A stretch of DNA of 9,331 nucleotides, taken from JAQVYV01 sp964507305 (GTDB lineage: Bacteria > Bacillota > Clostridia > Saccharofermentanales > UBA5734). How positions within the stretch are numbered: position 1 is the first letter of the stretch; every line of letters begins with the position of its first letter. The notes beneath the pieces are model-generated. The model was not told the origin of the DNA, made no database searches, and saw nothing but the letters and a program-made list of their open reading frames with translations. The translations under genes and the position numbers were made by a program. Shown here piece by piece: positions 1-6,008 of the stretch. Location: contig CAZDPQ010000101.1 of NCBI GenBank assembly GCA_964507305.1, positions 1 to 9,331 on the forward strand, given 5' to 3'.

Positions 1-1
1 G

Positions 2-277
2 CGCAAGTTGCAGGAGCAAATGGAACAGGCGCAGGCCCGGCTGGCAGAAGAAACCGTTGAGGGGACATCGGGCGGCGGCGCGGTGAAAGTGATCATGACC
101 GGCGACCAGCACTGTAAGGCGGTGGAGATTGATCCGCAGTTGCTCCAGGACGTGGACGCTGAAATGTTGCAGGATATGCTGCTGGCGGCTATCAATCAGG
201 CGCTGGAAAATTCACGCCAGCTGCAGGCCGAGCGGCTGGGCCCGCTGGCCGGTGGGTTAAGCGGGTTTGGGCTTTAA
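2..277 (+). CDS. ybaB: YbaB/EbfC family nucleoid-associated protein, 5' end missing
   Basis: C-terminal ~91 residues of a YbaB/EbfC DNA-binding protein. The family forms small dimers of about 100-110 residues that coat DNA without strong sequence specificity. The frame is open to the left window edge, and the visible part begins inside the first helix (RKLQEQMEQAQ), so roughly 10-15 N-terminal residues lie outside. The TTG at 8 is an internal Leu, not a start. Family hallmarks seen are an amphipathic Gln/Glu/Ala-rich N-terminal helix, the VEGTSGGGAVKV turn-strand, the VEIDPQLL strand, a second helix around EMLQDMLLAAINQAL, and a Gly/Leu-rich tail. The stop overlaps the recR start (TAATG), so the two are probably translationally coupled. 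The ybaB-recR pair, often preceded by dnaX, is conserved in many bacteria; dnaX would be expected upstream but is not in view. Confidence 0.93.
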   Translation, partial: RKLQEQMEQAQARLAEETVEGTSGGGAVKVIMTGDQHCKAVEIDPQLLQDVDAEMLQDMLLAAINQALENSRQLQAERLGPLAGGLSGFGL

Positions 278-882
278 TGGCCGGTTTACCCGCGCCGTTA
301 CAGGCGCTGATCGATGCCTTTGAACGGCTGCCGGGCATCGGGCCCAAAACGGCTTCGCGGCTGGCTTTTTATCTTTTGCGCCAGCCTGAGGAGGTCTCGC
401 GGCAGCTGGCCGATGCCCTGCTGGCTTTGAAATCGGCGACGACGCTCTGCCCGATATGCTTTAATATTACGCTGGCCGGGCAGGAGCGTTGTGAAATTTG
501 CGCCGACCCCCGGCGTGATGAGAGCCTGCTGTGCGTGGTTGAGGAACCGCTCGATGTGCTGGTGCTGGAGCGCACCGGCGCGTTTGGGGGGCGATACCAC
601 GTGCTCCACGGGGTGCTTTCTCCAATCGAGGGGATTGGGCCAGAGCAGTTGAAGATTCGCCCTTTAATTGACCGGGTGCGCGAAGGCAAGGTGCGCGAGG
701 TGATCGTGGCCACCAATCCCAGTATGGAGGGTGACGCCACGGCGTTGTATCTCCGCCAGCAATTCCTCCCGCTGGGGGTGCGCATTACCCGTCTGGCGCG
801 CGGGTTGCCTGTAGGGGGTGACCTGGAATATGCGGATCAGAGCACGCTGTTGCGCGCGCTGGTGGGAAGGCAGGAGCTTTAG
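277..882 (+). CDS. recR: Recombination mediator protein RecR
   Basis: RecR acts with RecO (and RecF) to load RecA onto SSB-coated single-stranded DNA during gap repair. The 201 residues match the normal family length. Domains in order are an N-terminal helix-hairpin-helix (ERLPGIGPKTASRLAFYLL, residues 16-34), a C4 zinc finger with Cys58, Cys61, Cys72 and Cys75 (CPIC...CEIC), and a Toprim domain from about residue 84. The Toprim domain carries VVEEPLDVLVLERTG, the GRYHVLHGVLSPIEGIGP segment and ATNPSMEGDATALYL. The conserved C-terminal stretch RLARGLPVGGDLEYADQSTL is also present. The start ATG overlaps the ybaB stop by one base. No strong Shine-Dalgarno precedes it, so translation likely depends on coupling to ybaB. 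All key residues look intact, and there is no evident terminator directly after the stop. Confidence 0.98.
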   Translation: MAGLPAPLQALIDAFERLPGIGPKTASRLAFYLLRQPEEVSRQLADALLALKSATTLCPICFNITLAGQERCEICADPRRDESLLCVVEEPLDVLVLERTGAFGGRYHVLHGVLSPIEGIGPEQLKIRPLIDRVREGKVREVIVATNPSMEGDATALYLRQQFLPLGVRITRLARGLPVGGDLEYADQSTLLRALVGRQEL

Positions 883-970
883 GTTTTCAAATTCGATCCA
901 TCCTTTTTAACGGTTTCCTTTTACTGGCCCCTGACTGAAACAAAATAAGCTTGATGGCATTGGCTTTGCA

Positions 971-976
971 AAGGAG
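971..976 (+). promoter_or_regulatory. Shine-Dalgarno that decides the start of the beta-helix gene
   Basis: AAGGAG lies 7 bases before the ATG at 984. The frame is open further upstream, with TTG at 951 and ATG at 954, but neither has a comparable Shine-Dalgarno. Starting at 984 also gives a normal signal peptide, with a short basic n-region followed by the hydrophobic core. Confidence 0.7.
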
Positions 977-983
977 CGTGGTC

Positions 984-2198
984 ATGGGCATGGCAGGCAG
1001 GCGGGTAAGAAGGGTCATCGGTTGCGGGCTGGCGCTGCTCTGGGCAGCGCTTTGTCTTTTTTGGGGGGGAGAGCAGGTACTGGCCAGCGGGGGAACCCGT
1101 TATGTGGCTATGGATGGGCTGGATGCCGGAAACGACTGCCTGGCCCAGGCTTCGCCATGTAGAAGTATTTCACGGGCGATCAGTGTGGCAGGGGAGGGGG
1201 ATGTCATTATGGTGGGGGCAGGGGTCTATGATGGGCCGCTGGTGGTGAAAAAAAGCCTCACCCTGCGCGGCAGTGGGCCAGCCCTGACGCAGGTGAGGGG
1301 GAATGGCAGCGGGCATATTCTGGAGGTGTGCGGCGGATCTGCGGTAACACCGGTGCAGGTGAGTGTGGAGGAGCTCAGGATCGGAGAGGGAAGCGCCACC
1401 GAGGGCGGGGGAGTGTGGACTTCGGCGGAGCAGCTGACGTTGCGGCGGGTGGAGATCTCCAACAACCGGGGGCGGGATCGCGGCGGGGGGCTTTTCTGCC
1501 AGGGGGGCAGAGTGGAAGGTGAGATGGTGATTCTCTCAGGCAATGATGCGCCCGAGGGGGCGGGGTTGTATATCAGTGGAGGGTGCACCTTCGATCTGCA
1601 TGAGAGCGCTATTTTTCAGCACAATCAGAGCAGTGGAACGGTGATCACGGCGGGGGGCGTGCTCGCGTTGACCAATGTGAGCGCCGGTTTTAACGCTGGC
1701 ACCGCCCTGAAGGTGCTCTCTGGCGGACAGGTCAACCTCAACCATGTGACGCTGGGATGGAACGGGCTGGAAGTGGATGGGGTGAGGGAGGTTCAGGTGC
1801 TGGCAGGCGGGCAGGCGCGATTGGCCAACACGCTGGTGCACCATCCTGATGGTATGAATTGCAGTGGGAGTGCAGAAGAACTGACCTCTCTCGGTTACAA
1901 CCTGAGTGATGATAATACCTGCAACCTCACGGCGGGCGGTGACCTGGCCGGGGTAGATGCGCTTTTGGCAGGAATGGAGTACAACGGCGGGGTTACTCCA
2001 ACCTTCGCACTGCGGCGGGAGAGCCCGGCGGTAGACGCAGGTGACCCTCTGGAAAGCACGCCGTGGGTGGATCAGCGGGGAAAGGCTCGGCGGCGGGATG
2101 GCAACGGCGACGGGGTGGCGCGCGCCGATATTGGCGCGTTTGAGTTCCCGATTTTCGAGTTCATGCTCCCGCTGGTGATACGCGCGCCGGGTTTTTAA
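984..2198 (+). CDS. Secreted right-handed beta-helix protein with 'choice-of-anchor Q'-like C-terminus
   Basis: A predicted secreted protein of 404 residues. Residues 1-34 form a signal peptide: basic RRVRR, a hydrophobic core rich in L, A and W, and a likely cleavage after VLA34. The mature N-terminus (RYVAMDGLDAGNDCLA...PCRSISRAI...GDVIMVGAGVYDGPLVV) is the typical opening of parallel beta-helix proteins. It is followed by degenerate rungs rich in Gly, Asn, Val and Leu (ISNNRGRDRGGGL, VILSGNDAPEGAGLYISGG). Near the end, YNGGVTPTFAL, SPAVDAGDP, VDQRGKARR, DGNGDG and DIGAFEF match the ending common in 'choice-of-anchor Q' proteins; DGNGDG may bind calcium. The last 16 residues include FMLPLVIR, a candidate sorting or anchoring tail. 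Substrate or ligand is unknown; such folds serve as surface, polysaccharide-binding or adhesion proteins. It is separated from recR by about 100 AT-richer bases, so it may have its own promoter. Function is inferred only at fold level. Confidence 0.85.
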   Translation: MGMAGRRVRRVIGCGLALLWAALCLFWGGEQVLASGGTRYVAMDGLDAGNDCLAQASPCRSISRAISVAGEGDVIMVGAGVYDGPLVVKKSLTLRGSGPALTQVRGNGSGHILEVCGGSAVTPVQVSVEELRIGEGSATEGGGVWTSAEQLTLRRVEISNNRGRDRGGGLFCQGGRVEGEMVILSGNDAPEGAGLYISGGCTFDLHESAIFQHNQSSGTVITAGGVLALTNVSAGFNAGTALKVLSGGQVNLNHVTLGWNGLEVDGVREVQVLAGGQARLANTLVHHPDGMNCSGSAEELTSLGYNLSDDNTCNLTAGGDLAGVDALLAGMEYNGGVTPTFALRRESPAVDAGDPLESTPWVDQRGKARRRDGNGDGVARADIGAFEFPIFEFMLPLVIRAPGF

Positions 2199-4708
2199 TA
2201 GGCGGGAGCTTCAATGAGCTTCCCTTCGGCGCTCACCAGGTAAACTGGCACCCAGAGTAACCCTCCCACCTCAAGGTAGATGTCTTTTTTATAGGGAGCC
2301 ACGACGATCTCCGAAATCTGTCCGGCGGTACGCGCCCAGCGTTCCTGGGTCTGTTTTAACTCTTCGGCTTTTTGCTGTTCAAGCTCCTGTTTTTGCTTGA
2401 GGAGGCTCTCCAGTTCTCGTTTTGCCGTTTGCAGGTCGGCTTTGGCCTGCTGAGCCATGCGGCTTTTGCTGAGCGGGGTCGAAATGCTGCGCCGTCGTTT
2501 TCCGAACAGCCCACCCAGCAGCACCTCTGCACCTGAGGCGAGGGTCTCGACGTTGCGCTGGGTCACCTCGGCTTCGTTCTTGTCAATGATGCTTTTCTGT
2601 TTTTCGATTTTCCGTTCCAGAGCCTCGATCCGGGCCTGGTAGGTTTTTTCGATTTTACGGGCTTCTTCGTCAAGGGCGGCGCGCAGGGCGGCATCGCATT
2701 TCTGGCGGAAGGCGGCCTGACTGTCTTGAGGGTCGCTGTAAAGCTTGAGAGTCTGATTGGCGTAGAGGCGAATTTCTCCGCTACGGTAGGCCCATTCGAG
2801 AAAATCTTTTTGCAGCGAGGTGAGACGGGCGGCAGAGGAAAGCCAGCCGGGTAGCGGAGCAAAACGGGCATCGGGGAGAGGGCGGGTATCGAAACGCTTG
2901 GGGTCGATGGGTTCATGGGCGGCGGCGGCCCAGTCGGGGCGGGCGCCGGTGAGCGAGTCGATCAGGGCGGCCACCTTACGGGTGTAATTCAATCCGTAGG
3001 TGCGGTTCAGGTATGAGATCTCGGCCTGGCAGAAGAATACCGGGCGGTAGAGCAGGCCTTCGGGGCGTGCCGGGCCGTTAAAGCCACCCCCCAGGCGGGC
3101 AAGCGCCTGGCTGAGGCTGAGTTCGGGCGCCAGGAACAGAGCTGATGTTCCGGCGGGTGGGGCGGGAGGGGTGCGGGTGAAGGTATCGGTGGAGGTGGTG
3201 GTTGGGCCAGCCGGAGGCACGGCTGCAGGCTGTGTAGAGACTGCTGGCGCGGCAGTGGCGGATGGAACCGCCGCAGGGGGGGTGGGCAGCCCCTCAGGAG
3301 CGGCGCCGAGGGGTTTCAGCCCTGCAAGCTGAGCCCGGCTGAGCGGTCCGGCCAGGTAGTTGAGGCACCAGCGAGGCTGGAAGGTGAAGGCTCCGCCGCG
3401 ATGATGCACGTTATGGAGCAGAAAAACGCGCGGGCGCAGGGCCGAAAGGATGCGGTCGTAGGCGGCGCGGTCTACACCGCCCTCAAGGGAGTTTAGACCG
3501 TCGAGCAGGCGCTCTTTATCGCGCTCGGTCTGCAATCGCCCGATGAACCAGGTTCCGGCATTGGAAAGGCCTTTATAGTCGAGGTCGACGGGGTTCTGGG
3601 TGGCCAGGAGGAGACCCAGGCCGAAAGCGCGCCCCTGTTTGAGCAGGCGTAACAACACCGGGCGCGAGGGCGGGTTGGCTACCGGGGGGAGATACCCCAC
3701 AATTTCATCAAAGGCGAGCAGAGCCCGCAGGCCTGAACTGCCGCGTTGAGCACGCATCCACGATTCCACGGAAGCGAGCAGGAGGGTGACGAAGAACATG
3801 CGCTCATTCTCATCGAGGTGGGCGAGGTAAAAGATGCTCATCCGCGGACGCCCCTCAGGGGTGTAGAGGAAGTCTTGCACCTCGATGGGCTGGCCCTCGG
3901 CCCAGGCCTGAAAGGAGGGAGATGCGAGAAAATTGTTCAGAAGCAGGGCGAGATCGAAGCGTTCTTTGGGAGGGTAGAACGAGTCCAGGGGGAATGCTCC
4001 CAGACGCTCGAAGGGAGGTTCCTGAACCTGATGGATCAGCTCGGCCAGGTCGAGGGGCTGGGCGCGGCTCCAGGCGGTTTCCAGAATATTGGAGAGGAGA
4101 ATGTGTTCACGCGAACGGAGCGGATCGATGTCTTTGAGGCCGATCAAACCGAGCAGGGCGGTTACAGTGGCAGAGATGCGCTCACGGAGGATGTCGCGGT
4201 GTTCTTCCCAGTTGAGAGCGGCGGGAGGGTTGAACGAAGAGAGGAGATTAACCGGCTGTCCGCTGGAAGAACCGGGGGTGAAGAGGACGTAATCTACCGC
4301 CTGTTGAAGCGCCAGAAGCTGATCGCGTCCCAGATTCCAGCTCTGCAGGCCCTCGCGCCAGCGCGAGGCGGTGGCTTCGGCAAGCTGAGGTACGCTCAGA
4401 TTGGCGCGGCGGGCGGCCTCGGGGTCGATCCATGGTTCGAAATCGGCAGGGGCAAGGTTGGAAAAATGGAGGAAAAGGTTGGTGAGGTCGCCTTTCGGAT
4501 CGATGACGATGGAGGGAATCCCATGCAGAGCGGCCTCTTCGAGGAGATCGATGAGCAGGCCGGTCTTCCCGGAGCCAGTCATGCCGACGATGATGCCGTG
4601 GGTGGTCAGATCATCGGGATCATACTGGACGATCTCACCGGTGGCCGGAGAGGATTGCGGGGCGGTGAGGTCTACGGTGCGACCGATGGTGAAGGATGCA
4701 TTGCTCAT
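2195..4708 (-). CDS. HerA/FtsK-superfamily ATPase (DUF87-like) with C-terminal coiled-coil hairpin
   Basis: An 837-residue P-loop ATPase of the HerA-like class; relatives are hexameric DNA pumps or helicases. Walker A is GMTGSGKT (residues 42-49), followed by the strand IVIDPKGDL (66-74). Walker B is LLAFDE (329-334, D333/E334). The stretch QGRAFGLGLLLATQNP (357-372) with sensor-like Gln370, and WFIGRLQTERDKERLL (386-401) with possible arginine finger Arg390, follow. The motor ends at RWCLNYLAGPLSRAQL (445-460). A Pro/Ala/Thr-rich linker (about 468-521) leads to a second globular part. Two charged coiled-coil arms (about 680-720 and 751-791) flank a Gly-rich then basic tip (GGLFGKRRR, about 732-740). 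The tail (792-837) is a small beta-rich end. The start is supported by AAGGAAGG 6 bases upstream of the ATG. It lies 39 bases after the membrane-protein gene and is likely co-transcribed. No NurA nuclease partner is visible. The actual substrate (DNA, protein export or other) is unknown. Confidence 0.9.
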   Translation of the reverse strand: MSNASFTIGRTVDLTAPQSSPATGEIVQYDPDDLTTHGIIVGMTGSGKTGLLIDLLEEAALHGIPSIVIDPKGDLTNLFLHFSNLAPADFEPWIDPEAARRANLSVPQLAEATASRWREGLQSWNLGRDQLLALQQAVDYVLFTPGSSSGQPVNLLSSFNPPAALNWEEHRDILRERISATVTALLGLIGLKDIDPLRSREHILLSNILETAWSRAQPLDLAELIHQVQEPPFERLGAFPLDSFYPPKERFDLALLLNNFLASPSFQAWAEGQPIEVQDFLYTPEGRPRMSIFYLAHLDENERMFFVTLLLASVESWMRAQRGSSGLRALLAFDEIVGYLPPVANPPSRPVLLRLLKQGRAFGLGLLLATQNPVDLDYKGLSNAGTWFIGRLQTERDKERLLDGLNSLEGGVDRAAYDRILSALRPRVFLLHNVHHRGGAFTFQPRWCLNYLAGPLSRAQLAGLKPLGAAPEGLPTPPAAVPSATAAPAVSTQPAAVPPAGPTTTSTDTFTRTPPAPPAGTSALFLAPELSLSQALARLGGGFNGPARPEGLLYRPVFFCQAEISYLNRTYGLNYTRKVAALIDSLTGARPDWAAAAHEPIDPKRFDTRPLPDARFAPLPGWLSSAARLTSLQKDFLEWAYRSGEIRLYANQTLKLYSDPQDSQAAFRQKCDAALRAALDEEARKIEKTYQARIEALERKIEKQKSIIDKNEAEVTQRNVETLASGAEVLLGGLFGKRRRSISTPLSKSRMAQQAKADLQTAKRELESLLKQKQELEQQKAEELKQTQERWARTAGQISEIVVAPYKKDIYLEVGGLLWVPVYLVSAEGKLIEAPAY

Positions 4709-4747
4709 GGAGCGCCTTCCTTAAGGGGGGTGGATGAGAGAGAAACA

Positions 4748-5266
4748 TCAGGGGCGGATGACCACATGCAGGGGGGCCCTGCGGATACGGCGCCCGCTAC
4801 GGACGCCAACGTCGGCAGTGTACTCTCCCTGGCGGATGGCCTTGAGCTGGAAGATCAGAGTGGTGGTTTCCTGCGGGGCCAGCGAGAGGGAAAAATCGTA
4901 ACCTACCTGGCCGGTGTAGTCGGTCGTGCCGGCGCTGGGCGGGGTGGAGCCGGTCAGTTCGGCTCCTTCGAGGAGGATTTTGGGCAGTTGAACTTCGGTG
5001 AGGGTAAGCGCGCGGTCGCCATCATTGGTTACGGTGACTGGCAGGGTGAACGATTCGCCTACCTGAATGGGTGGAAGGGCGGGGATATCCACCGTGAGGG
5101 GGGGATCGCCAAAAAGCGAGGAAAGAGCGATGCCTCCCAGAAGAAAGAACCCCCCCAGGCAAAGGAACACCAGCATGGAGCCGATGAAGCCGATTAAAAA
5201 CAGCCGTTTACGGCTGCCGTAGATCAGGGGTTGAGCAGAAGCCGCTTGCAGGTCAGATTGTTTCAT
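4748..5266 (-). CDS. Single-pass membrane protein with Ig-like extracytoplasmic domain
   Basis: A 172-residue protein of unrecognised family. A short polar N-terminus (MKQSDLQAASAQPLIYGSRKR) precedes one strongly hydrophobic segment (about residues 22-54, LFLIGFIGSMLVFLCLGGFFLLGG). The basic residues before it predict the N-terminus in the cytoplasm and the C-terminus outside. The outer part is beta-rich and resembles CARDB/Ig-like folds: VGESFTLPVTVTNDGDRALTLTEVQLP, then a strand ending in LAPQETTTLIFQLKAIRQGEYTADVGV and a final LHVVIRP. The frame is open further upstream to an ATG at 5341. I prefer the ATG at 5266 because a candidate promoter -10 (5320-5325) overlaps the codons just after 5341. 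No start in this region has a good Shine-Dalgarno; ATG at 5290 is an alternative. It is the first gene of a two-gene operon with the HerA-like ATPase, so it may anchor or regulate that motor at the membrane (inference). Confidence 0.75.
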   Translation of the reverse strand: MKQSDLQAASAQPLIYGSRKRLFLIGFIGSMLVFLCLGGFFLLGGIALSSLFGDPPLTVDIPALPPIQVGESFTLPVTVTNDGDRALTLTEVQLPKILLEGAELTGSTPPSAGTTDYTGQVGYDFSLSLAPQETTTLIFQLKAIRQGEYTADVGVRSGRRIRRAPLHVVIRP

Positions 5267-5319
5267 GGTGAGGTGGTCTTTCAAGGGCATCACAGGGTTG
5301 AATGGGTCTCTCCAGAGAA

Positions 5320-5348
5320 ATGATAAACCACAATAGATCATTGTGCAA
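5320..5348 (-). promoter_or_regulatory. Candidate promoter for the membrane protein-HerA operon
   Basis: On the minus strand, TTGCAC (5348-5343) is followed after exactly 17 bases by TATCAT (5325-5320). The -10 is 5 of 6 to the sigma-70 consensus; the -35 is only 3 of 6. The predicted start of transcription near 5313 gives a leader of about 45 bases to the ATG at 5266. It would put the longer ATG at 5341 upstream of the transcript. Confidence 0.4.
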
Positions 5349-5380
5349 CCGGGGAGAAGAAAGTTTCACCTTTTGACAGG

Positions 5381-5408
5381 TTGATTTTTCACCCGCGGGG
5401 GTGATAAT
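5381..5408 (+). promoter_or_regulatory. Candidate promoter for the phage packaging operon
   Basis: TTGATT (5381-5386), a 16-base spacer, and GATAAT (5403-5408, 5 of 6 to consensus) lie about 45 bases before the first phage ATG. The spacer and -10 are embedded in an inverted repeat, which fits a repressible promoter. A perfect TTGACA at 5373-5378 is also present, but it sits 24 bases from this -10. Confidence 0.42.
5386..5407 (+). repeat. Dyad-symmetric element overlapping the candidate promoter (possible operator)
   Basis: Arms TTTTCACCC (5386-5394) and GGGTGATAA (5399-5407) are inverted copies with one mismatch, separated by GCGG. The element covers the promoter spacer and most of the -10, where a bound dimeric repressor would block RNA polymerase. 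The heptamer TTTCACC from its left arm recurs directly at 5364-5370 and inverted as GGTGAAA at 5447-5453. This suggests repeated half-sites. Confidence 0.45.
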
Positions 5409-5414
5409 CTTGGT

Positions 5415-5443
5415 CTGAAAATAGAACATAATTTCTATTTCAG
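5415..5443 (+). repeat. Second inverted repeat in the phage operon leader (operator or 5' hairpin)
   Basis: CTGAAAATAGAA (5415-5426) and TTCTATTTCAG (5433-5443) are inverted copies, with a single extra A in the left arm and the loop CATAAT. The right arm ends in the Shine-Dalgarno AGGAAGG (5442-5448) of the gene starting at 5453. The element could be a second operator. As RNA it would form an 11-bp stem that touches the ribosome-binding site. Confidence 0.45.
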
Positions 5444-5452
5444 GAAGGTGAA

Positions 5453-5794
5453 ATGACCTCATTGAAGAAACGCGGGAGCCGCCGCACGGCGCGCGAGGTG
5501 GAACAGGATCTGCTGGTGGAGAACCTGAACGAAGAGATAGCCACCCTGCGCGGGTTGATGCGGGAAATGGCGGAGGCCTTCGACGCCGGGATGGATGTGC
5601 CCGAACGGCTGCGGATTCTGGCGGTGTTGAGCCAGGCCAGCGCCCGGCTGGCGCAGGTGTTGAAGATTCAGAGCCAGCTGGGGGGCGGCGCAGCGCTGGT
5701 TGAGGAGATTCGCCAGGTGGCGGAGGAGGTGCGCCGCGAGTTAGAGGGGCGCGGCGCGCCTGAAAACCCAACGAAAGATGACAGCGGCGGATGA
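5453..5794 (+). CDS. Small helical phage protein, candidate small terminase subunit or packaging accessory
   Basis: A 113-residue protein, first gene of the phage operon, with Shine-Dalgarno AGGAAGG just before its ATG. The N-terminus is basic (MTSLKKRGSRRTAREVEQD). Most of the rest predicts as alpha-helix: VENLNEEIATLRGLMREMAEAF, then VPERLRILAVLSQASARLAQVLKIQSQL (about 49-76), then a charged helix EEIRQVAEEVRRELEG. The C-terminus is disordered (GAPENPTKDDSGG). I do not see a clear helix-turn-helix. Position before the large terminase, size, basic start and oligomer-prone helices fit a small terminase subunit, which recognises phage DNA and stimulates the packaging motor. That role rests on context, and a transcription-regulator role is an alternative. 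Confidence 0.8.
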   Translation: MTSLKKRGSRRTAREVEQDLLVENLNEEIATLRGLMREMAEAFDAGMDVPERLRILAVLSQASARLAQVLKIQSQLGGGAALVEEIRQVAEEVRRELEGRGAPENPTKDDSGG

Positions 5795-5891
5795 GAGGAA
5801 ACACCGGGGGTGGTGGGGCGTGCGGGGCCACAACGCCATGGCGTCCCTGGCTGCACGGCAACTCTTTTCTGGCCGGTTGGTGCGGGGCTAA
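5778..5891 (+). CDS. Possible mini-ORF overlapping the end of the small phage gene
   Basis: ATG at 5778 opens a 37-codon frame ending in TAA at 5889. It overlaps the upstream gene by 17 bases and shares the reading frame of the terminase further down. Its codons end mostly in G or C, like the neighbours. The peptide is short, basic and Trp/Gly/Arg-containing (RKHRGWWGVRGHNAMASLA, then RQLFSGRLVRG), and I recognise no family. There is no strong Shine-Dalgarno, so expression would rely on coupling. It may equally be chance, or the remnant of a longer gene. Confidence 0.25.
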   Translation: MTAADERKHRGWWGVRGHNAMASLAARQLFSGRLVRG

Positions 5892-6008
5892 GGAAAAGCC
5901 AGCGATCACCCCGGAACCCTGCAGCAGGTGGTCTACACGGGGGCATCCTCACCACCCCGGAAACAAACCGTCGGTTTTTGCTCTCATCAGGCGCGGCAAA
6001 GGAGGGGC
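5892..6008 (+). other. Gap with no convincing gene between small phage gene and terminase
   Basis: The terminase frame is open back to 5892, but translations here are rich in Pro, His, Cys and Ser in all + frames and show no terminase-like motif. A GTG at 5928 is a possible but poorly supported start. Two near-copies of CACCCCGGAA lie at about 5907-5916 and 5953-5962. The stretch ends with a strong Shine-Dalgarno. It may be a leader, a decayed gene or a processing region. Confidence 0.4.
5998..6005 (+). promoter_or_regulatory. Strong Shine-Dalgarno indicating a TTG start for the terminase
   Basis: AAAGGAGG is close to the ideal anti-16S sequence. The first in-frame start codon after it is TTG at 6009, only 3 bases beyond, a slightly short spacing. 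The next in-frame start, GTG at 6027, is 21 bases away with no signal of its own. Confidence 0.55.

Noticed and set aside
951..983. Upstream TTG/ATG starts of the beta-helix gene
   Set aside because: There is no Shine-Dalgarno, and they would add 11 residues before an otherwise standard signal peptide.
1017..1058. Lipoprotein signal (VIGC or AALC) in the beta-helix protein
   Set aside because: VIGC comes before the hydrophobic core and AALC has Leu at -1. Neither fits a lipobox.
2169..2198. Possible terminator hairpin before the T-run at the end of the beta-helix gene
   Set aside because: Only about four base pairs (CCCG/CGGG) can form before TTTTT, too weak to call.
3746..5197. Long + strand open frame of 483 codons antisense to the ATPase and membrane-protein genes
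   Set aside because: It lies opposite two genes with clear motifs. Its Gly/Glu/Arg-rich, motif-free translation is typical of an antisense shadow in GC-rich DNA.
5373..5408. Perfect TTGACA paired with GATAAT
   Set aside because: The 24-base spacer is too long for a sigma-70 promoter. TTGATT at 5381, with 16 bases, fits better.
5267..5452. Prophage attachment site or tRNA at the host-phage boundary
   Set aside because: No tRNA-like cloverleaf or suitable long repeat was found. The repeats present are short inverted elements around promoters.
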